Below are positions 7,237 through 19,037 of a DNA stretch of 53,268 nt, piece after piece; positions within the stretch are counted from its first letter, which is position 1, and each line of letters begins with the position of its first letter. Made by a program: the position numbers and the translations under genes. The notes below the pieces were generated by a model, which had not been told where the DNA came from, did not search any database, and worked only from the letters and a program-made list of their open reading frames with translations. The stretch is from JBDROU01 sp043809745 [NCBI: bacterium] (GTDB taxonomy: Bacteria > Elusimicrobiota > JBDRMW01): contig JBDROU010000017.1 of the NCBI GenBank assembly GCA_043809745.1, positions 1-53,268 of the forward strand, written 5' to 3'.

Positions 7237-10200
7237 ATGAGCGAATTTGAACTGCCAACAGGCAAACTTATTGCTGAGAGATTTCTTCTGCAGGAAAAGC
7301 TTGGTGAAGGCAACATGAGTGTTGTGTACAGGTGCGAGGATATCAAGAACACCGCACCTGTTGCAATAAAATTTTTAAAGCCGAGCAAAATGTCTTCTTC
7401 CGCTGAGGATGTGATCAGGTTTAAGCAGGAGATGAAGCTTATCAGCAAGCTCACCCATCAGAATATCATAAAACTTTTCAATGTTGGAGAATATAACAAT
7501 ATTCCATATATGGTGACAGAAGTAATGGAGGGCAAAAGCTTTGCATCTGTTCTGAAGAATGAGTTTTTTAAGATTGAGCATGTAGTGGAAATAGCGATAC
7601 AGATAGCAGAAGCGCTCCAGTACGTGCATGGCAAATCAATTATACACCGGGATTTAAAACCTACCAACATCATGTTAAAACGCGCAAAAGATAGATATGA
7701 AGTGAAATTATTTGATTTCGGTTTGGCTTTTTTAATGGAATTGGGAGCAATTAAAGGGGAAGAAGAGATTGCGGGCACTTTTGGTTATATGTCGCCTGAA
7801 GCGCTGGGTATAATAAACCGGAAGATAGATGAAAGAAGCGATTTATACTCATTGGGAGTAATACTGTATCTGTTATTGACCGGAGAGCTTCCGTTCAAAG
7901 CAAAGGAAATAAGCAAACTTTTGCATTACCAAGTTGCGGTTGTCCCGCAGGAACCGTCTGAAATACGGAAGGGCATACCTGAAGTACTGGGACGCGTGAT
8001 AATGAAATTATTGTACAAGGAACCGGAGTTGAGATATCAAAGCGCGGCCGGGTTATTGCATGATTTGGAACTTTTCAAGAAAGGAGTGACAGATTTTGTT
8101 ATAGGCGAGAAAGACCAGAAAGTTAAGTTGAGGTACCAGACTCGATTAATAGGCCGGGAGATGGAATTTGATAAAATTAAAGAGTTATATCACAGAGCAA
8201 AACAGGGACACGGAAGTATTTGTTTAATTGGCGGGGAAGCGGGTGTGGGCAAGAGCCGGTTGTGCGATGAAGTTCGTGCTTATGTTTACGGACAAGGAGG
8301 CATGTTTATAGCCGGAAGGTGTTTTGATCAGGAGAATAAGGTCCCTTACATGCCTTTTCGGGATGCGATTAATGAGTATATAAGCAAAGTAGAACAAATG
8401 GATGCGGTAGTGAAGGAAAATGAACTGCGTGTAATAAAAGACTTAATGATTGGTGTGGGGGAGATTATAACCAGGCTTAATATTAGGATTACAGCTCTTT
8501 TAGGAGAGGTTCAGAAGTTGGTACCGTTAGCTCCCGAACGCGAAAGCCAGCGTATGTTAATGGTAGTTTCTCAGTTTTTCCGGCATTTAGGATCAGGGTC
8601 TTCAAACGGATGTGTGCTGATGCTTGATGACCTGCACTGGGCTGATGAGAGCAGTTTGATTTTATTGAATGAAATATTAGAAAAGATAGGTGAATCAAAT
8701 CTCTTGATTATTGGGACGTACCGTGACGCTTCGGTAGGAGAAGGACACAGTTTGATGAAGATCAGGAATGAGGCAAAGCAGAAGGGATATCCGTTTGAAG
8801 ATATACTTCTTGCTCCATTTCATCATGAAATTTTAAATGAGATGGTAGCTGTAATTTTGGGGGTAGAAGAATATAGAACTCAAAAATTAACATATTACCT
8901 TGCGCAGAAATCCAACGGTAATCCATTTTTTGCAATAATACTTTTGAGAGAGATTGTTGAGCAGGAAGGGATAGTATGGAAGAATGGCTTATGGGAAGAG
9001 TACTGGGAACGGATAAACGGGATAACGGTGTCCGCTAATTTAGTAGATATGATGTTGCTGAGATTGAGAGATATTCCTGAAGATCTTAATGCATTTTTGA
9101 GATCAGCGTCGATAATTGGGATTGGTTTTGACGTGACGGTCTTGTTTGAGCTGATGGAAATCAATAAGGAAGAAATTGTGAAGCATATTAATGATGCGAT
9201 AGACCGGCAGCTGGTGGAACGGTCGAAAATTGATAAGGGGAGGCTTTTATTTGTACACGAGCGGATACGGGCGGCATTTTACGGTCAAATACCGGCTGAA
9301 GAAAGAGCTAAGCAGCATTTGAAGGTTGGTAATATTTTAGAAAAATATCGTAAACCAAACGACTCAGAATATGTGTTCAAGTTGATGCACCATTTTCATG
9401 AGGCGGGCAACAAAGAGAAGATATTGCGTTATGCCATACCGGCAGCGGAAAAAGCAAAAGAAAATTATGCATACGAAGAAGCGATACATTACTACAAGAT
9501 CGCTTTAGCTTTGCTCGAAGAAAGAGATGAATCGAAAAGTGAAACCTGGATAAAAGCGCAGGAAGGGTTGGTAGAGATATATTTAGTTGTGGGTAAGAGC
9601 GATGAAGCTATAGCGGTTTCCCAAATCCTACTAGAATTAAGGCAGAATGTGCTTGAGAAAGCGAAAATATACAAAAGTATAGGAACCGCCTACTATAGGA
9701 AAGGGGATTGGCATAACTGCGAAGAGAATCTGGCGAAAGGATTGGAGCTGCTAGGAGATAAGGTACCGAAGGTAAAGAAAGGGATTTTCATTCTAATATT
9801 AAAAGAGTTTATTATACACCTGCTGCATTCGCTGGTGCCAAAATATTATTATCGTAAACGAAAGAATATTAAGCCGGAATGTATTGAAAGGGCATTGCTT
9901 TATGAAAGTCTGATCTGGATGTATTTATTGATTGACATGGTAAAACTGACTTATATCATTTTAAGGATGCGCAATTACACAGAGTCAAAAATTGGAATAT
10001 CCAGAATATTGGGGGTAACGCTGGCAGCATACAGTTATATTCCAGGAGCTTTGGGTTTTTTTAGAATGGCTATAAAGAGTTTTAAGAAAGCGTACACAAT
10101 AAGCAATCAGTTAAACGATGAATATGGGAGCACTCATTCTATGCTGGGTATAGGATTTATGAACTTTTACAGCGGTAATTACACTTTAGGATTAGAATAC

Positions 10201-12105
10201 TTGAGTAATGCCAGACATAAGTATGAGAAGTTTGGAGATGTTTGGGAAGTGGCGCTAGTATGTGTTGGATTAGGGTCCATTAACAGGTTGCTGGGTGATT
10301 ATGAGCGCAGTATCGAAATATATCGGACTCGTATTGAAATATCGGAGAAAATAAATGACGAGCGCGGTGAAAATAGCGCCAAAGCGTTGATCGCGTATTG
10401 TAATATTGAGCAGGGCAGATTAAAAGAGGCCGAGGAATTACTAAATGCCAGCTTGGAGCAGGGCAGGAGCAAAAAGGATTTATTTGTAGAGTGCTATGAT
10501 TTAATATATTTAGGATATTTAGAATCTGCGCAAAAAAATTATACCAAGGCTATTAATCATTTGGAGATTGCGCAAAAATTGTTTTTTGAGAACTCCTTTA
10601 ATAAAGAAATGACGGTAGAGCTTTTCCCGCACCTTGCAAATGCATATATTGAAGAATATAAGGCACACTTTATCGAATATGATGAGATAGAACATAATGA
10701 AATGTTAAAGAAAATTCACGGCACATGCAAAAATGCGTTAAGGAAGACCCGCAGATGGGTTAATCATCGAGCGGATGCTTTGTGCGCTATGGGTAAGTAT
10801 TATGCGCTTATCGGCAAGAATAGAAAAGCAGAGAAATATTTTCTGAAAAGCATTATATATGCAAGGGTACTCGGAAGGAAGTTCGTATTAGGAAAGAATT
10901 ATTATGAGTACGGTATTTTTCTTAAAGGACTAAACAGGAACGAAGATGCACTGCATCAATGGAAGAGCGCGATTCGTATATTCGAAGACATAGGAGCTAA
11001 TATTTATATCAATAACTGCAGGCAGCTTATAGGACTTGAAACTTCTTCCGAAGCGGTCGGGGTAAAAACTGCCAGACAGAGGATGCGGACCGAACAAAGG
11101 ATGTCTATGATTATAGAAGCCAGCAGAGCGTTAGGTTCAATTCTTAATTCGGAGAATTTGCTGGAGAGAATAATGGATTATACTATTGAAACTGTAGGGG
11201 CTGAACGAGGAATTCTTTATGTATATCCGCATGCATCTCAAGAAGAGCATAACAAGTTTTTGGAGATGAAAGTCGTGAGGAATGTAGAACGATCCGAGTT
11301 TGAAGGAGAGATATTCAGGGTAAGCAGGAGCATAATTTCGCGGGTTGAACGTGACAAACAGCCATTACTTATACAAGATGCGTCCAGTGAAGATGAGTTA
11401 AAATCGCAGATGAGTGTGGTAAAAAGCGGCTTGAAGTCGGTTCTCTGCGCTCCAATAATGCTCAAGGGTGAACTGCTGGGAGTCATTTATCTGGATAATC
11501 ATTTAGTGAGCGGTTTGTTCACAGAAGAAGATCTTTCGTTGCTGACAGTCATTTCTAATCAGGCAGGTATTTCGATACAGAATGCGTACCTTTATGAAGA
11601 AGCAGTGAAAGACGGATTGACAAAATTGTACACACATTCCTTTTTTGTTAGCTATTTGAGGCAGCAGGTGTCAGTCAGCAGCAGGTTCCGCAAAAAACTG
11701 AGTTTGCTTTTGGTTGATATAGATTATTTTAAAACTCTCAATGACACTTACGGACATCAATTTGGGGACCATGTGTTAAAGGCTGTTTCTGTGAAGATTG
11801 TAGATGTTATACGTAAATCAGACTTAGCTTCCAGATATGGCGGGGATGAATTTACAATCGTGCTTCCTGAAACTGACCTGATCGGCGCTGAGGTTATAGG
11901 AAATAAATTATTGAAATGTATTGAAGAGCTTCCTATGTCAACAGTGCGGGAAGGCAAAAAGGAGCGCGTACAAGTAAGCTTGTCAATAGGGGTAGCGGAA
12001 CTTCAAGGCGATGAAAACGAGATACAGTTAATCGAACATGCAGATAAAGCTTTATACAAAGCAAAGCAATCCGGCAGGAAATGCATTAAGAAATTCGAAA
12101 AATAA
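7237..12105 (+). CDS. Giant signalling protein: Ser/Thr kinase, AAA ATPase, TPR, GAF, GGDEF
   Basis: A 1622-residue multidomain protein with no obvious membrane segment. Residues about 13-275 are a Hanks-type kinase with the glycine loop GEGNMSVVY, Lys45, HRDLKPTN (Asp139), DFG (160-162) and the GTFGYMSPEAL activation segment. Residues about 300-600 are a predicted ATPase with Walker A GGEAGVGKS (332-340) and a Walker B LDDLHWAD near 464. Residues about 700-1260 are TPR-like helical repeats. A GAF domain occupies about 1290-1450. The C-terminus is a diguanylate cyclase with an intact GGDEF (1535-1539) and the RxxD inhibitory site (Arg1526-Asp1529) at the standard spacing. Kinase, ATPase and cyclase centres all look active. 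The protein likely integrates a signal through GAF/TPR and produces c-di-GMP. Function in this organism is unknown. Confidence 0.93.
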   Translation: MSEFELPTGKLIAERFLLQEKLGEGNMSVVYRCEDIKNTAPVAIKFLKPSKMSSSAEDVIRFKQEMKLISKLTHQNIIKLFNVGEYNNIPYMVTEVMEGKSFASVLKNEFFKIEHVVEIAIQIAEALQYVHGKSIIHRDLKPTNIMLKRAKDRYEVKLFDFGLAFLMELGAIKGEEEIAGTFGYMSPEALGIINRKIDERSDLYSLGVILYLLLTGELPFKAKEISKLLHYQVAVVPQEPSEIRKGIPEVLGRVIMKLLYKEPELRYQSAAGLLHDLELFKKGVTDFVIGEKDQKVKLRYQTRLIGREMEFDKIKELYHRAKQGHGSICLIGGEAGVGKSRLCDEVRAYVYGQGGMFIAGRCFDQENKVPYMPFRDAINEYISKVEQMDAVVKENELRVIKDLMIGVGEIITRLNIRITALLGEVQKLVPLAPERESQRMLMVVSQFFRHLGSGSSNGCVLMLDDLHWADESSLILLNEILEKIGESNLLIIGTYRDASVGEGHSLMKIRNEAKQKGYPFEDILLAPFHHEILNEMVAVILGVEEYRTQKLTYYLAQKSNGNPFFAIILLREIVEQEGIVWKNGLWEEYWERINGITVSANLVDMMLLRLRDIPEDLNAFLRSASIIGIGFDVTVLFELMEINKEEIVKHINDAIDRQLVERSKIDKGRLLFVHERIRAAFYGQIPAEERAKQHLKVGNILEKYRKPNDSEYVFKLMHHFHEAGNKEKILRYAIPAAEKAKENYAYEEAIHYYKIALALLEERDESKSETWIKAQEGLVEIYLVVGKSDEAIAVSQILLELRQNVLEKAKIYKSIGTAYYRKGDWHNCEENLAKGLELLGDKVPKVKKGIFILILKEFIIHLLHSLVPKYYYRKRKNIKPECIERALLYESLIWMYLLIDMVKLTYIILRMRNYTESKIGISRILGVTLAAYSYIPGALGFFRMAIKSFKKAYTISNQLNDEYGSTHSMLGIGFMNFYSGNYTLGLEYLSNARHKYEKFGDVWEVALVCVGLGSINRLLGDYERSIEIYRTRIEISEKINDERGENSAKALIAYCNIEQGRLKEAEELLNASLEQGRSKKDLFVECYDLIYLGYLESAQKNYTKAINHLEIAQKLFFENSFNKEMTVELFPHLANAYIEEYKAHFIEYDEIEHNEMLKKIHGTCKNALRKTRRWVNHRADALCAMGKYYALIGKNRKAEKYFLKSIIYARVLGRKFVLGKNYYEYGIFLKGLNRNEDALHQWKSAIRIFEDIGANIYINNCRQLIGLETSSEAVGVKTARQRMRTEQRMSMIIEASRALGSILNSENLLERIMDYTIETVGAERGILYVYPHASQEEHNKFLEMKVVRNVERSEFEGEIFRVSRSIISRVERDKQPLLIQDASSEDELKSQMSVVKSGLKSVLCAPIMLKGELLGVIYLDNHLVSGLFTEEDLSLLTVISNQAGISIQNAYLYEEAVKDGLTKLYTHSFFVSYLRQQVSVSSRFRKKLSLLLVDIDYFKTLNDTYGHQFGDHVLKAVSVKIVDVIRKSDLASRYGGDEFTIVLPETDLIGAEVIGNKLLKCIEELPMSTVREGKKERVQVSLSIGVAELQGDENEIQLIEHADKALYKAKQSGRKCIKKFEK

Positions 12106-12192
12106 AAAGGATGTATTCTCTTGCCTTTTGAAAATTTCAAACTTATTGTTCATATTAGTGAATTATGTGTAAACTCCCGTATGTAAATTGTA
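12106..12192. other. Short spacer with a small dyad before the rib promoter
   Basis: No gene is seen. TTTGAAA-A-TTTCAAA (12127-12141) is a 15-bp dyad, but it lacks a run of T after it and is not a convincing terminator. Confidence 0.4.
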
Positions 12193-12221
12193 TTGACAAT
12201 TAGGTGAGAAATTTATAGTAT
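12193..12221 (+). promoter_or_regulatory. Promoter of the riboflavin operon
   Basis: TTGACA at 12193-12198 and TAGTAT at 12216-12221 are separated by 17 nt. The start of transcription would fall at about 12228, just ahead of the FMN riboswitch. Confidence 0.65.
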
Positions 12222-12238
12222 TAAACAACATTAAAATA

Positions 12239-12403
12239 TTCTTCGGGGCGGGGCGAAATTCCCCACCGGCAGTGAATAACTTAAGATTGATTTAGGTTAA
12301 AGTCTGCGACCCTACTTAAGTAGTGGGCTGAACCTGTGAGATTCAGGTACCGACGGTTAACACAAGTAAGTGTTTTGTGTGTAAAGTCCGGATGAGAGAA
12401 GAA
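12239..12403 (+). ncRNA. FMN riboswitch (RFN element)
   Basis: This is a classic RFN aptamer. The closing stem P1 pairs TTCTTC (12239-12244) with GAAGAA (12398-12403). Conserved landmarks are GGGGCGAAATTCCCCACCGGC just after the start, CTGCGACCC, GTGAGATTCAGGTACCGACGG, and GTCCGGATGAGAGAAGA at the end. It senses flavin mononucleotide and switches off riboflavin synthesis genes, here ribD-ribE-ribBA-ribH. The hairpin followed by T6 at 12422-12448 shows that control is by premature termination of transcription. Confidence 0.97.
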
Positions 12404-12421
12404 ATTATACAAGTTTACTAC

Positions 12422-12448
12422 CCGAAGATTATATATCTTCGGTTTTTT
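12422..12448 (+). terminator. Riboswitch expression-platform terminator
   Basis: CCGAAGA (12422-12428) pairs with TCTTCGG (12436-12442) and is followed by TTTTTT (12443-12448). It lies between the FMN aptamer and the ribD start at 12454. No separate ribosome site is visible between the T-run and the ATG, so in the anti-terminated form the terminator region itself forms the short leader of ribD. Confidence 0.88.
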
Positions 12449-12453
12449 AATTT

Positions 12454-13566
12454 ATGAAAACAAAAGAAAACAATAAAAATAAAGAAGCTTTATTTATGAT
12501 AAAAGCCCTTTCATTGGCTAAAAAGGGAGGGTGTTCTACTCGCCCAAATCCGTTAGTGGGCTCCGTGATTGTGAAAAATGATAAGATAATTGGTATGGGA
12601 TATCATAACTGTTATGGAGGTTGTCATGCAGAAGTGAACTCACTGAGAGATGCCGGGAAAAATGCCAGGAATGCTGACTTATATGTAAATTTAGAGCCGT
12701 GCAGTCATTGGGGGAAAACACCGCCATGCGTTGATTCGATAATAAAAGCTGGAATAAGTAAGGTACATTTCTCTATGTTTGATCCAAATCCATTGGTCTC
12801 TGGTAAAGGAGCTAATGAGCTAAAGAAGAGAGGTATTAAGACTTCTTTTGGCCTGCTTGAGTCAGAGGCTCGTTATTTAAATAGAGAATATATAACTAAT
12901 ATCAAAGAAGAAAGGCCTTATATGTTGCTAAAACAGGCACAAACACTGGATGGTAAAATTGCAACATATATCGGTGACTCAAAGTGGATCAGTTCAGAAA
13001 AGAGTAGGGATATTGTTCACAAGATTAGAGCTGGTTCACAGGCTATATTGGTTGGTATAAATACCATATTAAAGGATAATCCTTATCTCACTTCACATGG
13101 AAAAGGCAACAATCCAATTAGAATTGCTGTTGACAAAAAACTGGATATTCCAATAAAGTCAAATTTCCTAAAATCTGATGTAAAAAGAATAGTAGTAGCC
13201 TCAAATAGAAGTGATCTCACAAAAGTTGAAAAGCTTGAAAGCATGGGTGTTGTTGTATTGAAATTTAAGTTGAATAGCAATGGTAAATTAAACTTAATAA
13301 ATGTAATTAAGTATTTGTATAAAATAGGTATATATCAAGTATTATTGGAATCAGGAGGTAACTTAAATTCCGCATTTCTAGAGGCTGGATTAATCGATGA
13401 GGTGGTCTATTTTATTGCGCCTAAAATAGTAGGCGGATCTGAAGCTGTAACTTCAGTAGAAGGCAAAGGTGTAAAGTATATTAAAAACTCTATAAATATT
13501 AATAAAATTAAGGTTGAGCGCATAGACAATGATGTGATGATTAGGGGAATTCTTAGGGAGATATAA
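12454..13566 (+). CDS. ribD: Bifunctional riboflavin deaminase/reductase RibD
   Basis: A 370-residue bifunctional enzyme (diaminohydroxyphosphoribosylaminopyrimidine deaminase and 5-amino-6-(5-phosphoribosylamino)uracil reductase). The N-terminal zinc deaminase has His58 and Glu60 in HAEV, then Cys83 and Cys92 in PCSHWGKTPPC. The C-terminal reductase domain (about 145-365) includes the LKQAQTLDGKIA segment, GINTIL.DNP and the ESGGNLNSAFLEAGLIDEV stretch. It performs steps two and three of riboflavin synthesis in the cytosol. The gene follows the FMN riboswitch directly and is the first of a four-gene rib operon. Confidence 0.96.
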   Translation: MKTKENNKNKEALFMIKALSLAKKGGCSTRPNPLVGSVIVKNDKIIGMGYHNCYGGCHAEVNSLRDAGKNARNADLYVNLEPCSHWGKTPPCVDSIIKAGISKVHFSMFDPNPLVSGKGANELKKRGIKTSFGLLESEARYLNREYITNIKEERPYMLLKQAQTLDGKIATYIGDSKWISSEKSRDIVHKIRAGSQAILVGINTILKDNPYLTSHGKGNNPIRIAVDKKLDIPIKSNFLKSDVKRIVVASNRSDLTKVEKLESMGVVVLKFKLNSNGKLNLINVIKYLYKIGIYQVLLESGGNLNSAFLEAGLIDEVVYFIAPKIVGGSEAVTSVEGKGVKYIKNSININKIKVERIDNDVMIRGILREI

Positions 13567-13569
13567 TAT

Positions 13570-14193
13570 ATGTTCACAGGTTTAATCCAAGAACTAGGAA
13601 AAGTATTTCTAATAAGTAATAATAAGATTACTATTAGTACTATACTTGGAATTAAATCAATAGGTGAAAGTGTTTCAGTTAACGGTGTGTGTCTGACTGT
13701 CAGTTCATTAAAAGGTAGTGAATTCACAGCTGATATATCTCAGGAAACATTCAGGGCTAGTAACTTGAAATTATTGAAGCCTGGTAGTATTGTTAATCTA
13801 GAAAGAGCATTAGCGGCTGATTCGTTATTGGGAGGACACATAGTTCAAGGACACGTTGATACAACAGTTAAAATACTTAACATAACTAAAAGTTCAGATT
13901 TCTATGAGTTTAGTTTCAAACTAGATAAAGATACAGCTTTAAACGTAGTAGATAAATGTTCAGTTGCATTGGATGGTATTAGTTTGACTGTTTCAGTTAT
14001 AAAAAAGGATCAATTTAGTGTCTGGATTATACCGGAAACTTTTAATAAAACTAATCTAAAACTTAGAAGAAAAGGTGATATAGTTAATTTGGAAGTTGAT
14101 ATTATAGCAAAATATGTTCAAAAACAAATATTATCATATAAATATTCATCTAAAATTAATATGAATTTGCTTAAAAAGGAGGGTTATTTATGA
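13570..14193 (+). CDS. ribE: Riboflavin synthase, alpha subunit
   Basis: A 207-residue riboflavin synthase (dismutation of two lumazine molecules to riboflavin). It shows the two similar barrel repeats expected: MFTGLIQELGKV and VNGVCLTV in the first, VALDGISLTV in the second, with HIVQGHVDTT between them. It follows ribD after 3 nt and overlaps ribBA by 4 nt. The region is locally very AT-rich; two hand-counted 60-nt blocks (13621-13680 and 14041-14100) are only about 22-25% GC, though other blocks in the gene reach about 45%. Confidence 0.95.
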   Translation: MFTGLIQELGKVFLISNNKITISTILGIKSIGESVSVNGVCLTVSSLKGSEFTADISQETFRASNLKLLKPGSIVNLERALAADSLLGGHIVQGHVDTTVKILNITKSSDFYEFSFKLDKDTALNVVDKCSVALDGISLTVSVIKKDQFSVWIIPETFNKTNLKLRRKGDIVNLEVDIIAKYVQKQILSYKYSSKINMNLLKKEGYL

Positions 14194-15389
14194 GTTGGGG
14201 AACGGTTGAACAGTCAATAAGAGCAGTAAGAGAAGGTAAAATGGTAATCGTTGTTGATAGTCCAGAAAGAGAAAATGAGGGAGATCTGCTAATGGCAGCA
14301 GCAATGGCAACTCCTGCAGATATCAACTTTATGGCAAAATATGGAAGAGGCTTGATATGTGTTCCTATGCTTGGGAGCAGACTTGATGAGTTAAATATAA
14401 TGCCTATGGTAGAATCAGATAAGGAATTAAGGGAGGCTGCTTTTACAGTATCGGTAGATGCGGTTAAGGGAACAACAACAGGAATATCCGCTTATGATAG
14501 GTCACTTACTATTAAGACTTTAATTGATCCGAAAACAAAGCCGGATGATTTAGCTCGTCCAGGTCATATATTTCCTTTAAGATACAAACAGGGCGGGGTG
14601 ATTGTCAGAGCTGGACATACAGAGGCTGCAGTTGATCTGGCTAAAATGGCCGATTTATATCCTGCGGGTGTAATATGCGAAATTATGAAAGAGGATGGGA
14701 CAATGGCAAGGGTGCCTGAGTTAATAAAGTTCGCTAAAAAACATAAGCTCCTTATAATAACTATTGAAGACCTTATTAAATATAGAAGAAAGATTGAAAA
14801 ACTGGTAAAAAGGATATCTTCATCTAATCTCCCAACTAAATGGGGAACATTTAATATGATTTTGTATGAGGACGTAGTAACAAAGGAAAATCATATTGCT
14901 TTGGTAAAGGGTGATGTTTTTGGCAAGAAAAATGTTGTTGTACGCGTTCATTCTTCCTGTTTGACCGGAGATACACTCGGATCGCTTCGCTGCGATTGCG
15001 GAGACCAGCTGCATAAAGCAATGAGTATAGTTGAAGATGCTGGTCAAGGAGTAATTTTATATTTGTCACAGGAAGGAAGAGGTATTGGGCTTGCAAATAA
15101 GCTTAAAGCATACAAGCTGCAGGAAGAGGGTTTAGATACCGTAGAGGCAAATGAGAAGCTCGGGTTTCTGCCTGATTTAAGGGATTACGGCATAGGCGCG
15201 CAAATATTGGTAGATTTAGGATTAAGTTCAATACAAGTCCTAACAAATAATCCAAGAAAATTAATTGGATTAGAAGGGCATGGGCTGACTATTACCAAAC
15301 GAATACCGCTTATTATAAAACCCTCAAGAATTAACAGAAAATATCTTGAAACTAAAAAAGAAAAGCTTGGGCATTTATTAGAAGTCTGA
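14190..15389 (+). CDS. ribBA: RibBA: DHBP synthase / GTP cyclohydrolase II
   Basis: A 399-residue fusion that supplies both substrates of lumazine formation. The N-terminal half is 3,4-dihydroxy-2-butanone 4-phosphate synthase with DSPERENEGDLLMAA near residue 23. The C-terminal half is GTP cyclohydrolase II with zinc ligands Cys257, Cys268 and Cys270 (SSCLTGDTLGSLRCDCGDQL) and the LSQEGRGIGLANKLKAY segment. The start overlaps the 3' end of ribE by 4 nt, with a GGAGG ribosome site upstream. Length and motif set are typical of complete RibBA. Confidence 0.96.
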   Translation: MSWGTVEQSIRAVREGKMVIVVDSPERENEGDLLMAAAMATPADINFMAKYGRGLICVPMLGSRLDELNIMPMVESDKELREAAFTVSVDAVKGTTTGISAYDRSLTIKTLIDPKTKPDDLARPGHIFPLRYKQGGVIVRAGHTEAAVDLAKMADLYPAGVICEIMKEDGTMARVPELIKFAKKHKLLIITIEDLIKYRRKIEKLVKRISSSNLPTKWGTFNMILYEDVVTKENHIALVKGDVFGKKNVVVRVHSSCLTGDTLGSLRCDCGDQLHKAMSIVEDAGQGVILYLSQEGRGIGLANKLKAYKLQEEGLDTVEANEKLGFLPDLRDYGIGAQILVDLGLSSIQVLTNNPRKLIGLEGHGLTITKRIPLIIKPSRINRKYLETKKEKLGHLLEV

Positions 15390-15424
15390 TTAATATGAAA
15401 AAATATCTAAAATAAGGAGGGAGC

Positions 15425-15904
15425 ATGGTAAAAAATTATTATGGTAAGCTTGATGCGCGAGGCATCAAGTGCGGCATCGTTATTTCGAGGTTCAATGAGT
15501 TTATCGGCCGAAAGTTGCTTGATGGAGCTATTGATTCGCTTTTACGTCATCAGGCAGATGAAAATGATTTAAAGGTATACTGGGTGCCCGGAGCATGGGA
15601 AATACCTGTGATTGCTCAAAAACTGGCATTAAAAAAAGAGTTTGATTGTATTATAGCTCTGGGTGCAATAATTAGAGGAGATACCCCGCATTTTGATTAT
15701 ATTGCAACGGAAGTAACAAAAGGTTTAGCACAGGCTAGCCTAAAGACAGATGTGCCTGTATCGTTTGGAGTAATTACTTGTGATACTTTAGAACAAGCAA
15801 TAGAAAGAGCTGGTACTAAAGGAGGTAATAAAGGCGCTCAGGCTGCGGAAAGCGCAATAGAGATGGTCCAACTCGGCAGAGAAATTGATAAAAAGAAAAA
15901 ATAG
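15425..15904 (+). CDS. ribH: Lumazine synthase
   Basis: A 159-residue 6,7-dimethyl-8-ribityllumazine synthase that condenses the RibBA and RibD products before RibE acts. Family signatures are SRFNEFI near the N-terminus, [21 protein letters not shown] and [13 protein letters not shown] strong AAGGAGG ribosome site precedes the ATG. It is the last gene of the rib operon. A new promoter-like sequence lies between it and nusB. Confidence 0.96.
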   Translation: MVKNYYGKLDARGIKCGIVISRFNEFIGRKLLDGAIDSLLRHQADENDLKVYWVPGAWEIPVIAQKLALKKEFDCIIALGAIIRGDTPHFDYIATEVTKGLAQASLKTDVPVSFGVITCDTLEQAIERAGTKGGNKGAQAAESAIEMVQLGREIDKKKK

Positions 15905-16010
15905 CCTTTGTGCTGTGTAAATATATAATTGAAATAAAAGATTATTATTCTTAAATAAGAAAGCTTACTTTTTTTGCAAGGGTGGTGTCAGAAATATTTA
16001 CAATTAAATG

Positions 16011-16040
16011 TTGTGTCCGATTAATTATATTTGTTATAAT
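16011..16040 (+). promoter_or_regulatory. Putative promoter before nusB
   Basis: TTGTGT (16011-16016) and a perfect TATAAT (16035-16040) are 18 nt apart, 33 nt upstream of the nusB ATG. It would let nusB-ligA-recX be expressed independently of riboswitch control. Confidence 0.45.
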
Positions 16041-16073
16041 GAGTGAACATTTTAAGTCAGGCTAATTAGATCT

Positions 16074-19007
<2,934 letters not shown>

Positions 19008-19037
19008 TACATTTAATGCGGAATGAAAGGGAGAACG

